A DNA stretch of 64,000 nucleotides from an uncultured Tenacibaculum sp. (GCA_947493285.1 CANLQH010000001.1:124001-188000), one strand, 5' to 3'; counted from the stretch's first letter, positions 1 to 9,708 are shown. Made by a program: numbers and translations. The notes: generated by a model from the sequence alone, not told the origin.

Positions 1-259
1 ATCCTAAGTTGTTTAAATGGTTAGCGTTGGTAATCATATAATTAGATTGTGAACTTCCTTCTAACCCATGAATCAATAATACAATAGAATTTGAGCCTAT
101 AAATGAAAAATCTAAATCAATAAAATCATGATCCCAAGTTGTAATTCTTTTTCGCTCATAATCAATCGTATCCTTCATAAATAAAGGACGATATACTGTA
201 TTAAAGTGAGCACTTTTAAAAGGCAAACTTGGATTAAAATCGCTAGTTAAAATAGGCAT
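1..259 (-). CDS. YheT-like alpha/beta hydrolase, N-terminal part
   Basis: The reading frame runs off the left edge, so only the first 86 codons are present. The translation starts MPILTSDFNPSLPF and later contains IHGLEGSS, the oxyanion/nucleophile-elbow neighbourhood typical of the YheT family of alpha/beta hydrolases (COG0429). Members are predicted esterases of unknown substrate. The catalytic Ser-Asp-His residues lie beyond the window. The ATG at 257-259 is preferred because the family usually begins with this short N-terminal run. It is divergent from pssA with about 100 bases between them. The family call is good; the function is not known. Confidence 0.75.
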   Translation of the reverse strand, partial: MPILTSDFNPSLPFKSAHFNTVYRPLFMKDTIDYERKRITTWDHDFIDLDFSFIGSNSIVLLIHGLEGSSQSNYMITNANHLNNLG

Positions 260-359
260 GATTTAGTTTTTAAACTATTACAAACAAATATGACAAAAAA
301 TACCTAAAATGTAAAACTCATAAAATGATTTCTTATTTTCGCTTCAAATATTGAATACT

Positions 360-1100
360 ATGAATATTAAAAAACACATTCCTAATTTATTAACCTTAGG
401 AAACTTATTGTGTGGTACAATTGCAATAATTTTTGCAATAAAAGGAGACTTTGTTACTACAGCAATTTTGGTAACTACAGGTATAGGATTTGATTTTTTT
501 GATGGTTTTGCAGCTCGAATATTAAATGTACAAGGAGAGCTTGGTAAACAGTTAGATAGTTTAGCAGACATGGTAACTAGTGGTGTAGTGCCGGGTATTG
601 TTATGTTGCAGCTTTTAGTAAATGCTTTAAATATTGATGCAGCAGGTTATTTCGGAATTGATATGTACGAATCAACAGGGAGTTACTTGCCATATTTGGG
701 CTTGTTGTTAACTTTAGGTGCTTGTTATCGATTAGCAAATTTTAATATTGATACCCGCCAATCAGATTCTTTTATAGGTATACCAACTCCGGCAATGACT
801 CTATTTGTTATTTCTTTACCGTTAATTACTGAATTTTCAACACAATCATTTTATTTAGATATAATTCATAATCAGTATTTTTTAATTCTAATAACAGTGT
901 TGCTAACTTTTTTAATGAATGCTGAAATTCCCTTATTTGCCTTAAAGTTTAAAACCTTCGGATTTAAAGAGAATATTTTAAAGTATGTATTTTTATTAAT
1001 GTCAATTTTAATGCTGATTGTATTAAAATTTGTAGCGATTCCATTAATAATTATAATGTACGTGGCATTATCAATGGTTAATAATTTAAAGAAAGTATAA
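360..1100 (+). CDS. pssA: CDP-diacylglycerol-serine O-phosphatidyltransferase
   Basis: Makes phosphatidylserine from CDP-diacylglycerol and L-serine in the inner membrane, the first step towards phosphatidylethanolamine. The CDP-alcohol phosphotransferase signature is complete: D45-xx-D48-G, A52-R53, G62, D66 and D70. About seven hydrophobic segments follow the usual fold. The ATG at 360 (MNIKKHIPNLLTLGN) is chosen over an in-frame TTG nine bases upstream, because the family start is close to IPNxLTxxN. The length of 246 residues is normal. A PSD/PsiD-like protein lies at the far end of the window (60,819), but its architecture suggests it is not the partner decarboxylase. Confidence 0.92.
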   Translation: MNIKKHIPNLLTLGNLLCGTIAIIFAIKGDFVTTAILVTTGIGFDFFDGFAARILNVQGELGKQLDSLADMVTSGVVPGIVMLQLLVNALNIDAAGYFGIDMYESTGSYLPYLGLLLTLGACYRLANFNIDTRQSDSFIGIPTPAMTLFVISLPLITEFSTQSFYLDIIHNQYFLILITVLLTFLMNAEIPLFALKFKTFGFKENILKYVFLLMSILMLIVLKFVAIPLIIIMYVALSMVNNLKKV

Positions 1101-1138
1101 ACAGTTATATAATTTCTTTTTACAAAGGATAAGACCTT

Positions 1139-2008
1139 CTAACTATTATTTATTTCTTGTTGTACAATTTTCACAGCATCTTGATTAGGTAAAATAGGTA
1201 GTTTCATTTTATCGCTTAAAACTTTTAAAAAAGAAGCTCCTAAAAATATAATTTGCGAAGTGTAATATACCCAAAGCATTATCAATGCTAAAATACTAGC
1301 AGATCCAAAAGTTGTAGATAAATGACTTTTAGCAATAACTATTCCTATCCCAATTTTCCCTAAAATAAATAGGAAGGTAGTGAATAAACCACTTAAAACC
1401 GCAGGTTTCCAATTAACTTTAGCGTCTCCTAAAAACCTAAACATAATTGCAAATAAAATAGCAATGATGATGAAAGAGGAAAAATGCTCGTATAAAAAAG
1501 ACATTCTATAATCGCTATGTAAGCGATTGGAATGTTTCATTAAAAAGGCATTAACAGAAGTACTTACTATTAGCGTAAAAAACAGAAGTATTAAGAGTCC
1601 AAAAGAAGAAAGATGCTTAGTGAAATAACGAATAATGCTGTTTTTAGGTTTTGCTCTAATATTCCAAATATTATTAAAAGCATTATGTATTTGACTAAAC
1701 ATACCTGAGGCACTTAATATTAAAGTAGCAAATCCTACAATTGTAGTTATGATAGAATTATGGTTAACATGCTGTTGTTTTATAATATTTTGTATTTGAG
1801 TAGCTCCTTCTGCTCCTAGTACATCTTTAAGTTGATGAAAAATTTCTCCTGTAACTGCTTGTTTACCAAAGACAATTCCTAATGTCGAAATAACTATAAT
1901 AATTATTGGGAATATAGAGAACACTGTATAATACGCTAAAGCAGCTCCTTTTTGAAAAGTATTACTATTAAAAAAATGGTTAATTACTTTTTTGAAAAAT
2001 GTTAGCAT
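1139..2008 (-). CDS. YihY/BrkB family membrane protein
   Basis: An integral inner-membrane protein of 289 residues with about six transmembrane helices. The N-terminal sequence AALAYYTVFSIFPIIIIV is the family hallmark (AxxxAYYxxxSxxPxL), and a glycine-rich stretch around residues 80-100 is also typical. The family was once labelled ribonuclease BN by mistake. Its real role, perhaps envelope transport, is unknown. Its start overlaps the stop of the upstream MscS gene by one base, so the two are translationally coupled. Nothing in the protein looks damaged. Confidence 0.85.
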   Translation of the reverse strand: MLTFFKKVINHFFNSNTFQKGAALAYYTVFSIFPIIIIVISTLGIVFGKQAVTGEIFHQLKDVLGAEGATQIQNIIKQQHVNHNSIITTIVGFATLILSASGMFSQIHNAFNNIWNIRAKPKNSIIRYFTKHLSSFGLLILLFFTLIVSTSVNAFLMKHSNRLHSDYRMSFLYEHFSSFIIIAILFAIMFRFLGDAKVNWKPAVLSGLFTTFLFILGKIGIGIVIAKSHLSTTFGSASILALIMLWVYYTSQIIFLGASFLKVLSDKMKLPILPNQDAVKIVQQEINNS

Positions 2009-2898
2009 TATTCTGTTTTTGAAACAATGGGTTTATCAAAAATATTCACACCTCCTTTAACGCCAAAATCTAGTGTAGTAACTGCATAGGCTAAAGAGAT
2101 ATCTTCTTTTTCAAAACGTTTTTTAATGCGCATAATAATTTCGTTCATGGCATTTAAATAATCTTTTTGATGTGTGAATTTAATCCAAAAACGAACTTCA
2201 AAATTATACGAGTAGCTTCCGATTTCGGTAAAATAAAAGTCAATTACTTCATTTTTTAAGACAGCATTAATCTTATCAACCTCTTCTAAAGATGCTCTTC
2301 TAACAAGATCTAAATCATCACCATAAGAAACACCACTTTGAAAAATAACACGACGCTTACCAAAAGTAGAGTAGTTGGTAAATGTATTGTTGTAAATTAA
2401 TTGGTTGGGAACAAATACTTCTTGTCCAGCAATTGTTTTAATAGATGTGGTAATCCAACCAACATCTTTTATTGTTCCAAAGGTTTCATCAATAGTTACC
2501 CAATCTCCATTTTTAAAAGGTCTTTGCATGTTTAGTAAAAAACCAGCAAATGCGTTTGAAGCTATGTCTTTAAAAGCAAAACCAGCTACAATACCGATAA
2601 TACCAGCACCAGCTAATAGCTTTGTAAGTACACTTTCTAACCCCAATACCTCTAAGGCTAAAAAAACTCCCATTAATAAAAATAAAAAGTAAATTATGGT
2701 TGAAGTAATACTTATTGCATGTGGGTCTGATTTAAAAAATTTACTATAAAAACGTATACTAAACTTCTTTATAAATCGTGCTATTAAGTAAGTTATTACT
2801 AAAACTACTAAGGCTAAAAATATTTTAGGAAGATAGTTTAATCCTTCATCTTTCCATCTTAGTAAAATATCTTCTATGTGCTTAAATTGATTATTCAT
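2008..2898 (-). CDS. small-conductance mechanosensitive channel, MscS family
   Basis: A 296-residue MscS-type channel that releases solutes during hypo-osmotic shock. Three predicted transmembrane helices come first. The pore-lining TM3 (AGAGIIGIVAGFAFKDIASN, about residues 95-115) has the alternating Gly/Ala pattern of MscS. It is followed by GFLLNMQRPFKNGDWV, the usual start of the beta domain. It overlaps the upstream permease gene by 8 bases and the downstream YihY gene by 1 base. All three membrane genes therefore probably share one transcript. Confidence 0.9.
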   Translation of the reverse strand: MNNQFKHIEDILLRWKDEGLNYLPKIFLALVVLVITYLIARFIKKFSIRFYSKFFKSDPHAISITSTIIYFLFLLMGVFLALEVLGLESVLTKLLAGAGIIGIVAGFAFKDIASNAFAGFLLNMQRPFKNGDWVTIDETFGTIKDVGWITTSIKTIAGQEVFVPNQLIYNNTFTNYSTFGKRRVIFQSGVSYGDDLDLVRRASLEEVDKINAVLKNEVIDFYFTEIGSYSYNFEVRFWIKFTHQKDYLNAMNEIIMRIKKRFEKEDISLAYAVTTLDFGVKGGVNIFDKPIVSKTE

Positions 2899-4183
2899 TT
2901 GTCTTTTTCTTGTATTCGGTTTTCTTATAAATATATTCCATTATAAAACAAAAGGCAATGATTCCTAAAGCAATATATACGTCAGTTTTACTAGTAGAAT
3001 AATGCTGAACCAATAAGGCTATCATAGCTAAAAAACAAGCAATGAACCCTGTTAGAGGAATTACTTTGTTTCCTTTAATTTCATCTGCTTTTTTAAATCC
3101 AACAAAATTTACGATTGAAAAAATTAATAAAAAACCTACACTACCTGCGGTAGAAATACTTTCTAATTTTAAGGTATTTACAAGAATTAATGTTCCAACA
3201 GTTGTAATAAGTAATCCTATCGGTTGTCCCCATAATTTTTTAGTAAAATGAGAAGGTAATTCATCATCTTCAGCAATTTCATAATTTACTCTACTACCAC
3301 CTAAAAGAGAAGCATTAATAGCGGAAAAAGTTGAAATTAAAGCAGCAACCGTAATAATGGTAAAACCAATTTTACCTAGCATAGGTTTAGCTGCTTCAGC
3401 AAGTACATAATCTTGAGCTGTTGCAGCTTGAGCAAATGTTAAAGATCCTACCGTTATTATTGCAATAATAATATATAAGAAGATTACAAAGACTACAGAG
3501 TAATAATAAGCTTTTGGTATATTTTTCTCTGGATTTATAATGTCTGGGGCAGCATTAGCAATTAGTTCAAATCCTTCATAAGCAACAAAAATAACCATAC
3601 CTGCGGTTACTAATTTAAAAGGCACTTCCCAATGTTCTGGAGATAATTGTTCTAAATTTTGACTACTTGTTAAGCCATATAATCCAATAACAACAAAACT
3701 TAATAAGATTATTAATTTTATGATTACTGCATATGATTCTATTTTGCCAACGACAGAAATACTATAATAATTAATTACTGTTGCTAAAACAACAATGGCA
3801 CTTGCATAAATGTGAGTATCTATAATTTTATCACTCGTTAAAGCAAATAGGTTAGGGGCATAAGACCCAAATGCAGATGCATATAAAGCAAGCATTATAA
3901 TATAACTTACCCAAAGTAAATTGTTAATTCCACCACTAAAAACTCCAATTCCAAAACCTTTGTTCATGAATTTTACAGTTCCGCCTCTATCAGGATAGGC
4001 TAAAGATAATTTTACATAACTGTATGAAGTAATTAAAGCAATTAGCCCTGCTATTAAGAAAGAAATTGGTGTACCGCCTTTAGCTAAAGCTACAGCTAGT
4101 CCTAAAACAGCAAAAATACCTCCACCAACCATACCTCCAATTCCTATAGAGATGGCTTCTTTTAATCCTATTTTATTTGACAT
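2891..4183 (-). CDS. APC-superfamily amino acid permease
   Basis: A 430-residue transporter with about 12 hydrophobic helices. The N-terminal sequence SIGIGGMVGGGIFAVLG is the unwound TM1 substrate-binding motif (GxGxxxGxGIF) of the amino acid-polyamine-organocation superfamily. The TM6 region around VAYEGFELIANAAPDI also fits. The substrate cannot be told from sequence. It is the first gene of the permease-mscS-yihY set, with 48 bases separating it from lptB upstream. Confidence 0.87.
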   Translation of the reverse strand: MSNKIGLKEAISIGIGGMVGGGIFAVLGLAVALAKGGTPISFLIAGLIALITSYSYVKLSLAYPDRGGTVKFMNKGFGIGVFSGGINNLLWVSYIIMLALYASAFGSYAPNLFALTSDKIIDTHIYASAIVVLATVINYYSISVVGKIESYAVIIKLIILLSFVVIGLYGLTSSQNLEQLSPEHWEVPFKLVTAGMVIFVAYEGFELIANAAPDIINPEKNIPKAYYYSVVFVIFLYIIIAIITVGSLTFAQAATAQDYVLAEAAKPMLGKIGFTIITVAALISTFSAINASLLGGSRVNYEIAEDDELPSHFTKKLWGQPIGLLITTVGTLILVNTLKLESISTAGSVGFLLIFSIVNFVGFKKADEIKGNKVIPLTGFIACFLAMIALLVQHYSTSKTDVYIALGIIAFCFIMEYIYKKTEYKKKTNE

Positions 4184-4231
4184 GATTAAGTTTTTGGTTA
4201 AAAACTTAAATATAGTAAATAAAGGTATCTG

Positions 4232-4966
4232 TTAAAACTTCTTCTTTTTCAATTCAAAATCTTTACCAAGATATACTCGACGAACGGTTTCGTCTTCAGC
4301 TAATTCTTCAGGAGTTCCTTCTTTTAAAATTCCTCCATTATACATTAAATAAGTTCTATCTGTAATAGCTAGCGTAGCTTGTACATCATGATCGGTAATT
4401 AAAATACCAATATTCTTGTTTTTAAGTTGTGCTACAATTCCTTGAATATCTTCAACAGCAATAGGGTCAACTCCAGCAAAAGGCTCATCTAATAATATAA
4501 ATTTAGGGTCAGAAGCTAAACAACGAGCAATTTCTGTTCTACGACGCTCTCCACCAGATAGTAAGTCTCCTCGGTTTTTACGAACATGATCTAAGCTAAA
4601 TTCATCAATCAGCTCTTCTAAACGCTGTTTTCTTTCAGCTTTTGTTCTATCTGTAAATTCTAGAACAGACATAATATTATCTTCAACTGATAATTTTCTA
4701 AAAACAGATGCTTCTTGGGCTAAATAACCAATACCTTTTTGAGCACGCTTATACATGGCATCATCGGTAATTTCTTCATCATCTAAAAAAATATGACCGT
4801 TATTAGGCTTTACCATACCAACAATCATGTAGAAAGAAGTTGTTTTTCCGGCTCCGTTTGGTCCTAGTAAACCAATAATTTCTCCTTGTTCTACTTCTAA
4901 AGAAATTCCTTTTACAACTTTTCTACTACCGTAAACTTTTTGTATGTCTTCTGCTCTTAATTTCAT
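4232..4966 (-). CDS. lptB: LPS export ABC transporter ATPase LptB
   Basis: The cytoplasmic ATPase that powers LPS extraction from the inner membrane by LptB2FG. Walker A is GPNGAGKT (residues 35-42), the ABC signature is LSGGERRR (136-143) and Walker B is FILLDEP (156-162). [15 protein letters not shown] is the LptB-type D-loop region. The 244-residue length is typical. Partner genes lptF/G/C are not in the window. It lies downstream of the AhpD-like gene and tatC on the same strand. Confidence 0.92.
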   Translation of the reverse strand: MKLRAEDIQKVYGSRKVVKGISLEVEQGEIIGLLGPNGAGKTTSFYMIVGMVKPNNGHIFLDDEEITDDAMYKRAQKGIGYLAQEASVFRKLSVEDNIMSVLEFTDRTKAERKQRLEELIDEFSLDHVRKNRGDLLSGGERRRTEIARCLASDPKFILLDEPFAGVDPIAVEDIQGIVAQLKNKNIGILITDHDVQATLAITDRTYLMYNGGILKEGTPEELAEDETVRRVYLGKDFELKKKKF

Positions 4967-5042
4967 TAATGTGGATTAAATTTTCAAGTTGATAGCAGTA
5001 CGAAATTACTATAAATCTATGAATTGATAACTTAATTATCTG

Positions 5043-5393
5043 TTAACTGTTTTCTTCTTCTAAAGCTTCCCAAAATTCAACAGCTCTACGTAAATGAGGG
5101 ATTACAATAGTTCCACCAACTAAGGTAGCAATACTCATAGTTTCCATCATTTCTTCTTTGGTAACTCCATTTTTATGAGAGCTTTCTAAATGGTAAGCAA
5201 TACAGTCGTCACAGCGTAATACAGCCGATGCTACTAAACCTAATAACTCTTTGGTTTTAACAGGTAAATGACCTTCTTTAAAGGCATTGGTATCTAAGTT
5301 AAATATACGTTTAACAATTTTATTGTCAGAAGCTAAAATTTTATCATTCATTTTAGCTCTATAGTCGTTAAACTCTTGGACTTTTTGAGACAT
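5043..5393 (-). CDS. carboxymuconolactone decarboxylase (AhpD-like) family protein
   Basis: A 116-residue, all-helical protein of the CMD/AhpD family. It has C61-xx-C64-xxx-H68 (CDDCIAYH), the AhpD-type dithiol and proton-relay histidine, so a thiol-disulfide or peroxide-linked role is more likely than lactone decarboxylation. The start overlaps the 3' end of tatC by 26 bases. This gene, tatC and the kdsD remnant form one minus-strand run. The substrate is unknown. Confidence 0.83.
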   Translation of the reverse strand: MSQKVQEFNDYRAKMNDKILASDNKIVKRIFNLDTNAFKEGHLPVKTKELLGLVASAVLRCDDCIAYHLESSHKNGVTKEEMMETMSIATLVGGTIVIPHLRRAVEFWEALEEENS

Positions 5394-6189
5394 TCTTTTG
5401 TTGTTTTTTTAATACAAATTTTGATACATGAATACTTAATTCATACAAAATCATAATGGGTACTGACACAATTATTTGACTAGCCATGTCTGGAGGAGTT
5501 ATAATTGCTGATAAAATTAAAACCACGACCAAAGCATGCTTTCTATATTTTTTTAAAAACTCAGGAGTAACCAATCCTATTTTAGTTAAGAAAAATATAA
5601 CAACAGGTAGTTCGAAAAAAACAGCGACACCTAACAGTGTGTTTGTAATTAAATTTATATATGCTTCTAACTTAAAGTTATTCTCAATAGCGTCAGAAAT
5701 TTCAAAATTATAAAAGAAATATACCGACATTGGTAAAATAACATAATAACTAAATAAAATTCCTAAAAAGAATAATAGGGAAGAAGTGAAAATAAATCCT
5801 CTAGATTTTTTTCTTTCACTTGAATGTAGCCCTGGAGCAATAAAACGCCAAAACTCCCATAATACATACGGAAAAGCAAGAATAAAGCCTAAAATTAGAG
5901 AAGACCAAATACCCGTCATTAATTGTTGTGTCGGGTTAAGAGCTTGCAGAGTTTGCTTAAACTTAATATTGCAAAAACTACTATCAATTCCTATTGAAGA
6001 AAACACATTGCAAAAGAATTTATAAGTAGCAAAATCAGGTTTTAAATGCGCCAATAAGATATCATTAAAAACAAAATTAATATTAGCAAAAATGATAATT
6101 GCTAAAATAAATATTGCTGCAAAACTTCTAACTAAATGCCATCTTAACTCTTCAAGATGATCTAAAAAAGACATTTCTTTCTCTGCCAT
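5368..6189 (-). CDS. tatC: twin-arginine translocase subunit TatC
   Basis: The inner-membrane receptor of the Tat pathway, which exports folded, often cofactor-bound proteins. The N-terminus MSFLDHLEELRWHLVRS is the strongly conserved TatC signature. Six transmembrane helices are predicted, including FELPVVIFFLTKIGLVTPEFLKK cut into shorter blocks around residues 195-215. It is 273 residues long, with a larger first periplasmic loop containing cysteines. The start codon is one base from the stop of the kdsD remnant. Confidence 0.94.
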   Translation of the reverse strand: MAEKEMSFLDHLEELRWHLVRSFAAIFILAIIIFANINFVFNDILLAHLKPDFATYKFFCNVFSSIGIDSSFCNIKFKQTLQALNPTQQLMTGIWSSLILGFILAFPYVLWEFWRFIAPGLHSSERKKSRGFIFTSSLLFFLGILFSYYVILPMSVYFFYNFEISDAIENNFKLEAYINLITNTLLGVAVFFELPVVIFFLTKIGLVTPEFLKKYRKHALVVVLILSAIITPPDMASQIIVSVPIMILYELSIHVSKFVLKKQQKNVSKSPRV

Positions 6190-6190
6190 C

Positions 6191-6391
6191 TTAAAATATT
6201 TTTAGGTTAATTAAATTATTAAAATAAAGATAACCAGAATAATTAGTTATAACTTTTTTATTCAAGTTATAAATGATTTTTACGGCATCAATAAAAGAAG
6301 TTTTTAATAAATTTACTAAATTAGCAATAGCATTACTTTCTAAAAGTATAGTTTCTTTTGCTGTTGAGAGAATTGCGTTTGCGTCTTTCAA
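6191..6391 (-). pseudogene. kdsD: remnant of kdsD (KpsF/GutQ arabinose-5-phosphate isomerase) with internal deletion
   Basis: A 66-codon frame in the place where flavobacteria usually carry the roughly 320-residue KpsF/GutQ isomerase, just upstream of tatC. The first 46 residues (ILSTAKETILLESNAIANL, then a segment ending DAVKIIYN) match the family N-terminus. The last residues, YSGYLYFNNLINLKIF, resemble the family C-terminus (YxGxIHxHDLxxEGI). The whole sugar-isomerase core and CBS domains are missing. No ATG precedes it in frame; a TTG at 6391 would be the start. An in-frame internal deletion of about 250 codons explains this best. The N-terminal match is recalled from family knowledge, and the C-terminal match is weaker. 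Confidence 0.7.
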
Positions 6392-6537
6392 TTTAATAAA
6401 AAGTTTTAAGTAATTTTTAAAGTGTAAAAATAGAAATAATTAAGAAGAAAATCTTTTTAATAAAAAGAAAGTTTGTTTCTATTTGTATTAGGTTTTTTTG
6501 TAATTTAGTTTGCATTTTTAATTTTTGATATTAGGAG

Positions 6538-8736
6538 ATGAATATAGAGCAGTCGGATTTATATGGATCATTAAAAAAAATATTTGGTTTTAACCAATTT
6601 AAAGGTCTACAAGAAGATGTTGTTAACAGCATTTTAAACAATGAAAATACATTTGTAATTATGCCAACTGGTGGAGGTAAATCGTTATGTTACCAATTAC
6701 CAGCCTTAATGAAAGAAGGAACAGCGATTGTTGTATCTCCTTTGATAGCTTTGATGAAAAATCAAGTAGATGCTATTAGAGGTATTTCTGAAGATCATGG
6801 AATTGCACATGTTTTAAACTCATCATTAAACAAGTCTGAGGTTGCACAAGTGAAGGCTGATATTGAGTCAGGAATCACTAAATTATTATATGTAGCCCCA
6901 GAATCTTTAATAAAAGAAGAGTACGTTGAGTTTTTAAGAAAGCAAAAAATATCATTTGTTGCTATTGATGAAGCACATTGTATTTCTGAATGGGGGCACG
7001 ATTTTAGACCAGAATACAGAAACTTACGTAACATTATCAAACAAATAGATAATGTGCCAATTATAGGTTTAACAGCTACAGCAACCGAAAAGGTTCAAGA
7101 AGATATCTTAAAAACTTTAGGAATGAGTGATGCAAATGTGTTCAAAGCATCCTTTAATAGAGCAAATTTATTTTACGAAGTTCGTCCGAAAACTAAAGAT
7201 GTAGAGAAAGATATTATTCGCTTTATAAAAAAACGAATTGGAAAAACAGGAATTATTTACTGTTTAAGTCGTAAGAAAGTTGAAGAAATAGCGCAAGTAC
7301 TACAAGTAAACGGAATTAACGCACTTCCTTATCATGCAGGATTGGATGCTAAAACAAGAGCCAAACATCAAGATATGTTTTTGATGGAAGATTGTGATGT
7401 TATTGTTGCAACTATTGCTTTTGGTATGGGAATCGATAAGCCAGATGTTCGCTATGTAATTCACCATGATATTCCTAAAAGTTTAGAAAGTTATTATCAA
7501 GAAACAGGTAGAGCAGGTCGTGATGGAGGTGAAGGATATTGCTTAACGTTCTATTCTTATAAAGATATTGAGAAGCTTGAAAAATTTATGGCTAACAAAC
7601 CTGTAGCAGAGCAGGAGGTTGGCCATGCTTTATTACAAGAAGTTGTTGGTTATGCAGAAACGTCTATGAATAGGCGTAAGTATATATTACATTACTTCGG
7701 AGAAGAGTTTGATGCTGTTAATGGAGAAGGTGCTGATATGGACGACAATATGCGTAATCCTAAAAAGAAGCACGAAGCTACAAACGAAGTAGTTACTTTG
7801 TTATCGGTTATAAAAAATACTCTTGAGATGTATAAACCGAAAGAGGTGGTAAATACTATAATTGGTAAAGAAAATGCATTATTAAACTCTCATAAAACAA
7901 ACGAGCAACCTTTTTTTGGAATTGGTAAAGAAAAGGATAATCACTACTGGATGGCGTTAATTCGTCAGGTGTTAGTGGTAGATTTGATAAAAAAAGAAAT
8001 CGAGCAATACGGTGTTTTAAAGCTAACAGAGAAAGGAAAGAGATTCATTGAAAATCCTGAGCCGTTTATGATGACTGAAAATCATGTGTATGATACAGAT
8101 GATGACGGAACAATAATTACTAATGAAAAATCATCGGGTGCAAGTGTTGATGATAAGCTAGTAGGAATGCTAAAAGATTTACGTAAAAGTGTAGGTAAAC
8201 GTTTAGGCGTACCTCCGTTTGCGGTTTTTCAAGATCCTTCGTTAGATGATATGGCACTCAAATACCCTATAACTTTAGATGAATTAGCCAAGGTTCATGG
8301 AGTTGGTGAAGGTAAAGCAAGAAAGTACGGAAAAGACTTTGTAAAGTTGATTTCTAGATATGTTGATGAGAATGATATCATGCGTGCTGATGATTTAATT
8401 GTTAAAAGTACTGGTGTAAATTCAGGATTGAAACTGTTTATCATTCAAAATACGGATAGAAAATTACCTTTAGATGATATAGCAAAATCAAAAGGGCTAG
8501 AAATGCCAGAGTTAATTAAAGAAATGGAAGCTATTGTATTTTCTGGTACAAAATTGAATATAAATTATGCTGTGGATGATTTATTAGATGAAGATCAGCA
8601 AGAAGAAATTCACGAGTATTTTATGGAAGCTGAAACCGACAAAATTCAAGAAGCTTTAGATGAGTTTGACGGTGATTATGATGACGATGAATTACGTTTA
8701 ATGCGTATTAAGTTTACAAGCGAAATAGCTAACTAA
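6538..8736 (+). CDS. recQ: ATP-dependent DNA helicase RecQ
   Basis: A 3'-5' superfamily 2 helicase used in recombinational repair and fork restart. Walker A is PTGGGKS (residues 43-49), Walker B is DEAH (144-147), and the aromatic-rich loop HCISEWGHDFRPEY follows at once. QETGRAGRDG marks motif VI. The RecQ C-terminal domain and an HRDC domain (around residues 540-620) follow, with an acidic C-terminal tail. The zinc-binding cysteines of E. coli RecQ are not obvious. An AGGAG lies a few bases before the ATG, which is unusual here because most genes lack such a site. Length 732 residues. Confidence 0.95.
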   Translation: MNIEQSDLYGSLKKIFGFNQFKGLQEDVVNSILNNENTFVIMPTGGGKSLCYQLPALMKEGTAIVVSPLIALMKNQVDAIRGISEDHGIAHVLNSSLNKSEVAQVKADIESGITKLLYVAPESLIKEEYVEFLRKQKISFVAIDEAHCISEWGHDFRPEYRNLRNIIKQIDNVPIIGLTATATEKVQEDILKTLGMSDANVFKASFNRANLFYEVRPKTKDVEKDIIRFIKKRIGKTGIIYCLSRKKVEEIAQVLQVNGINALPYHAGLDAKTRAKHQDMFLMEDCDVIVATIAFGMGIDKPDVRYVIHHDIPKSLESYYQETGRAGRDGGEGYCLTFYSYKDIEKLEKFMANKPVAEQEVGHALLQEVVGYAETSMNRRKYILHYFGEEFDAVNGEGADMDDNMRNPKKKHEATNEVVTLLSVIKNTLEMYKPKEVVNTIIGKENALLNSHKTNEQPFFGIGKEKDNHYWMALIRQVLVVDLIKKEIEQYGVLKLTEKGKRFIENPEPFMMTENHVYDTDDDGTIITNEKSSGASVDDKLVGMLKDLRKSVGKRLGVPPFAVFQDPSLDDMALKYPITLDELAKVHGVGEGKARKYGKDFVKLISRYVDENDIMRADDLIVKSTGVNSGLKLFIIQNTDRKLPLDDIAKSKGLEMPELIKEMEAIVFSGTKLNINYAVDDLLDEDQQEEIHEYFMEAETDKIQEALDEFDGDYDDDELRLMRIKFTSEIAN

Positions 8737-8749
8737 AGATTCATAATTA

Positions 8750-9340
8750 ATGAACTCAGAAGTAACACAATATATTAACGATAAAAATACATGGACGCAA
8801 GAATTAAACCTCTTGCGTTCTGTTTTGTTAGAACTTCCTTTAAAAGAAACTATAAAATGGAGTGCTCCTGTATATGTTTATAAAGGGAAAAATATTTTAG
8901 GAATAGCAGCTTTTAAAAACTATTGTGGAATGTGGTTTTTTCAAGGGAGTTTTTTAAAGGATGATGAAAAGGTTTTAGAAAATGCTCAAGAAGGAAAAAC
9001 TTATGCTATGCGTCAATGGAGGTTTTATAAATTAAGTGATATTAATCCTGATTTAGTAAAGAAATATGCGTTGGAAGCTATTAAAAATTCTGAGGAAGGA
9101 AAAGAATTAAAGCCAACAAGAAATACAAAACCTTTAATAATTCCACCAGAATTACAATCAGCATTTGATGATGAGAAATTAAAAATTTCTTTTGAAAAAT
9201 TTACTTTAAGTAAAAAAAGAGAATTTGCTGATCATATTACTGAAGCAAAACGAGAAGCTACCAAATTAAAAAGATTAGAAAAAATTATCCCAATGATTTT
9301 AAATGGAGTTGGGTTACACGATAAATATAAAAACTGTTAG
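8750..9340 (+). CDS. YdeI/OmpD-associated family protein with DUF1801 domain
   Basis: A 196-residue cytoplasmic protein. The N-terminal half (LPLKETIKWSAPVYVYKGKN, about residues 30-50) is a DUF1801/YdhG-like domain. The C-terminal part (FTLSKKREFADHITEAKR) is the YdeI-type helical segment. The biochemical role is unknown; some relatives are listed as bacteriocin-protection proteins on weak evidence. It follows recQ by 13 bases and may be co-transcribed. Its stop codon overlaps that of the convergent gene at 9,337. Confidence 0.75.
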   Translation: MNSEVTQYINDKNTWTQELNLLRSVLLELPLKETIKWSAPVYVYKGKNILGIAAFKNYCGMWFFQGSFLKDDEKVLENAQEGKTYAMRQWRFYKLSDINPDLVKKYALEAIKNSEEGKELKPTRNTKPLIIPPELQSAFDDEKLKISFEKFTLSKKREFADHITEAKREATKLKRLEKIIPMILNGVGLHDKYKNC

Positions 9341-9708
9341 TTTATTGTAATTTTATCAATAGTTGCAGTAGAGTCACAACGTATTACATATAAATCAATA
9401 TGATTTAAACTATCTTTTCCTGTAATAAAATACTCTGCGCAAGGTTTTATTCGAGGTTTACTTTTTCCAAAATCAACATCCCCAAACTTTAAAATAGTAT
9501 TTATAGTAGTTGTATCTATCTGAGAATTTTCTAAAATCTGTTTAGCATTATCAGAAAATAAGCGTTTTTTTATGCGAATAGTTTTTAGTGTACGTGCATC
9601 CATACCATAATCAAACGAAACTTTCTTTTTACTCCAAAAGAAGGCAACAATAAGCGTACCTAATGCTACACCAATAAAGTAAATACCAAAACGTTTTAAC
9701 CACTGCAT
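9337..9708 (-). CDS. single-pass membrane protein, DUF4258-like
   Basis: A 123-residue protein with one N-terminal transmembrane helix (FGIYFIGVALGTLIVAFFW, residues 7-25), then a soluble domain with two cysteines (in PCAEYF and IRCDST). It resembles short flavobacterial proteins annotated as DUF4258 that sit next to alanine dehydrogenase, as here. No function can be given. The stop codon overlaps that of the convergent YdeI-like gene. Confidence 0.6.
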   Translation of the reverse strand: MQWLKRFGIYFIGVALGTLIVAFFWSKKKVSFDYGMDARTLKTIRIKKRLFSDNAKQILENSQIDTTTINTILKFGDVDFGKSKPRIKPCAEYFITGKDSLNHIDLYVIRCDSTATIDKITIN

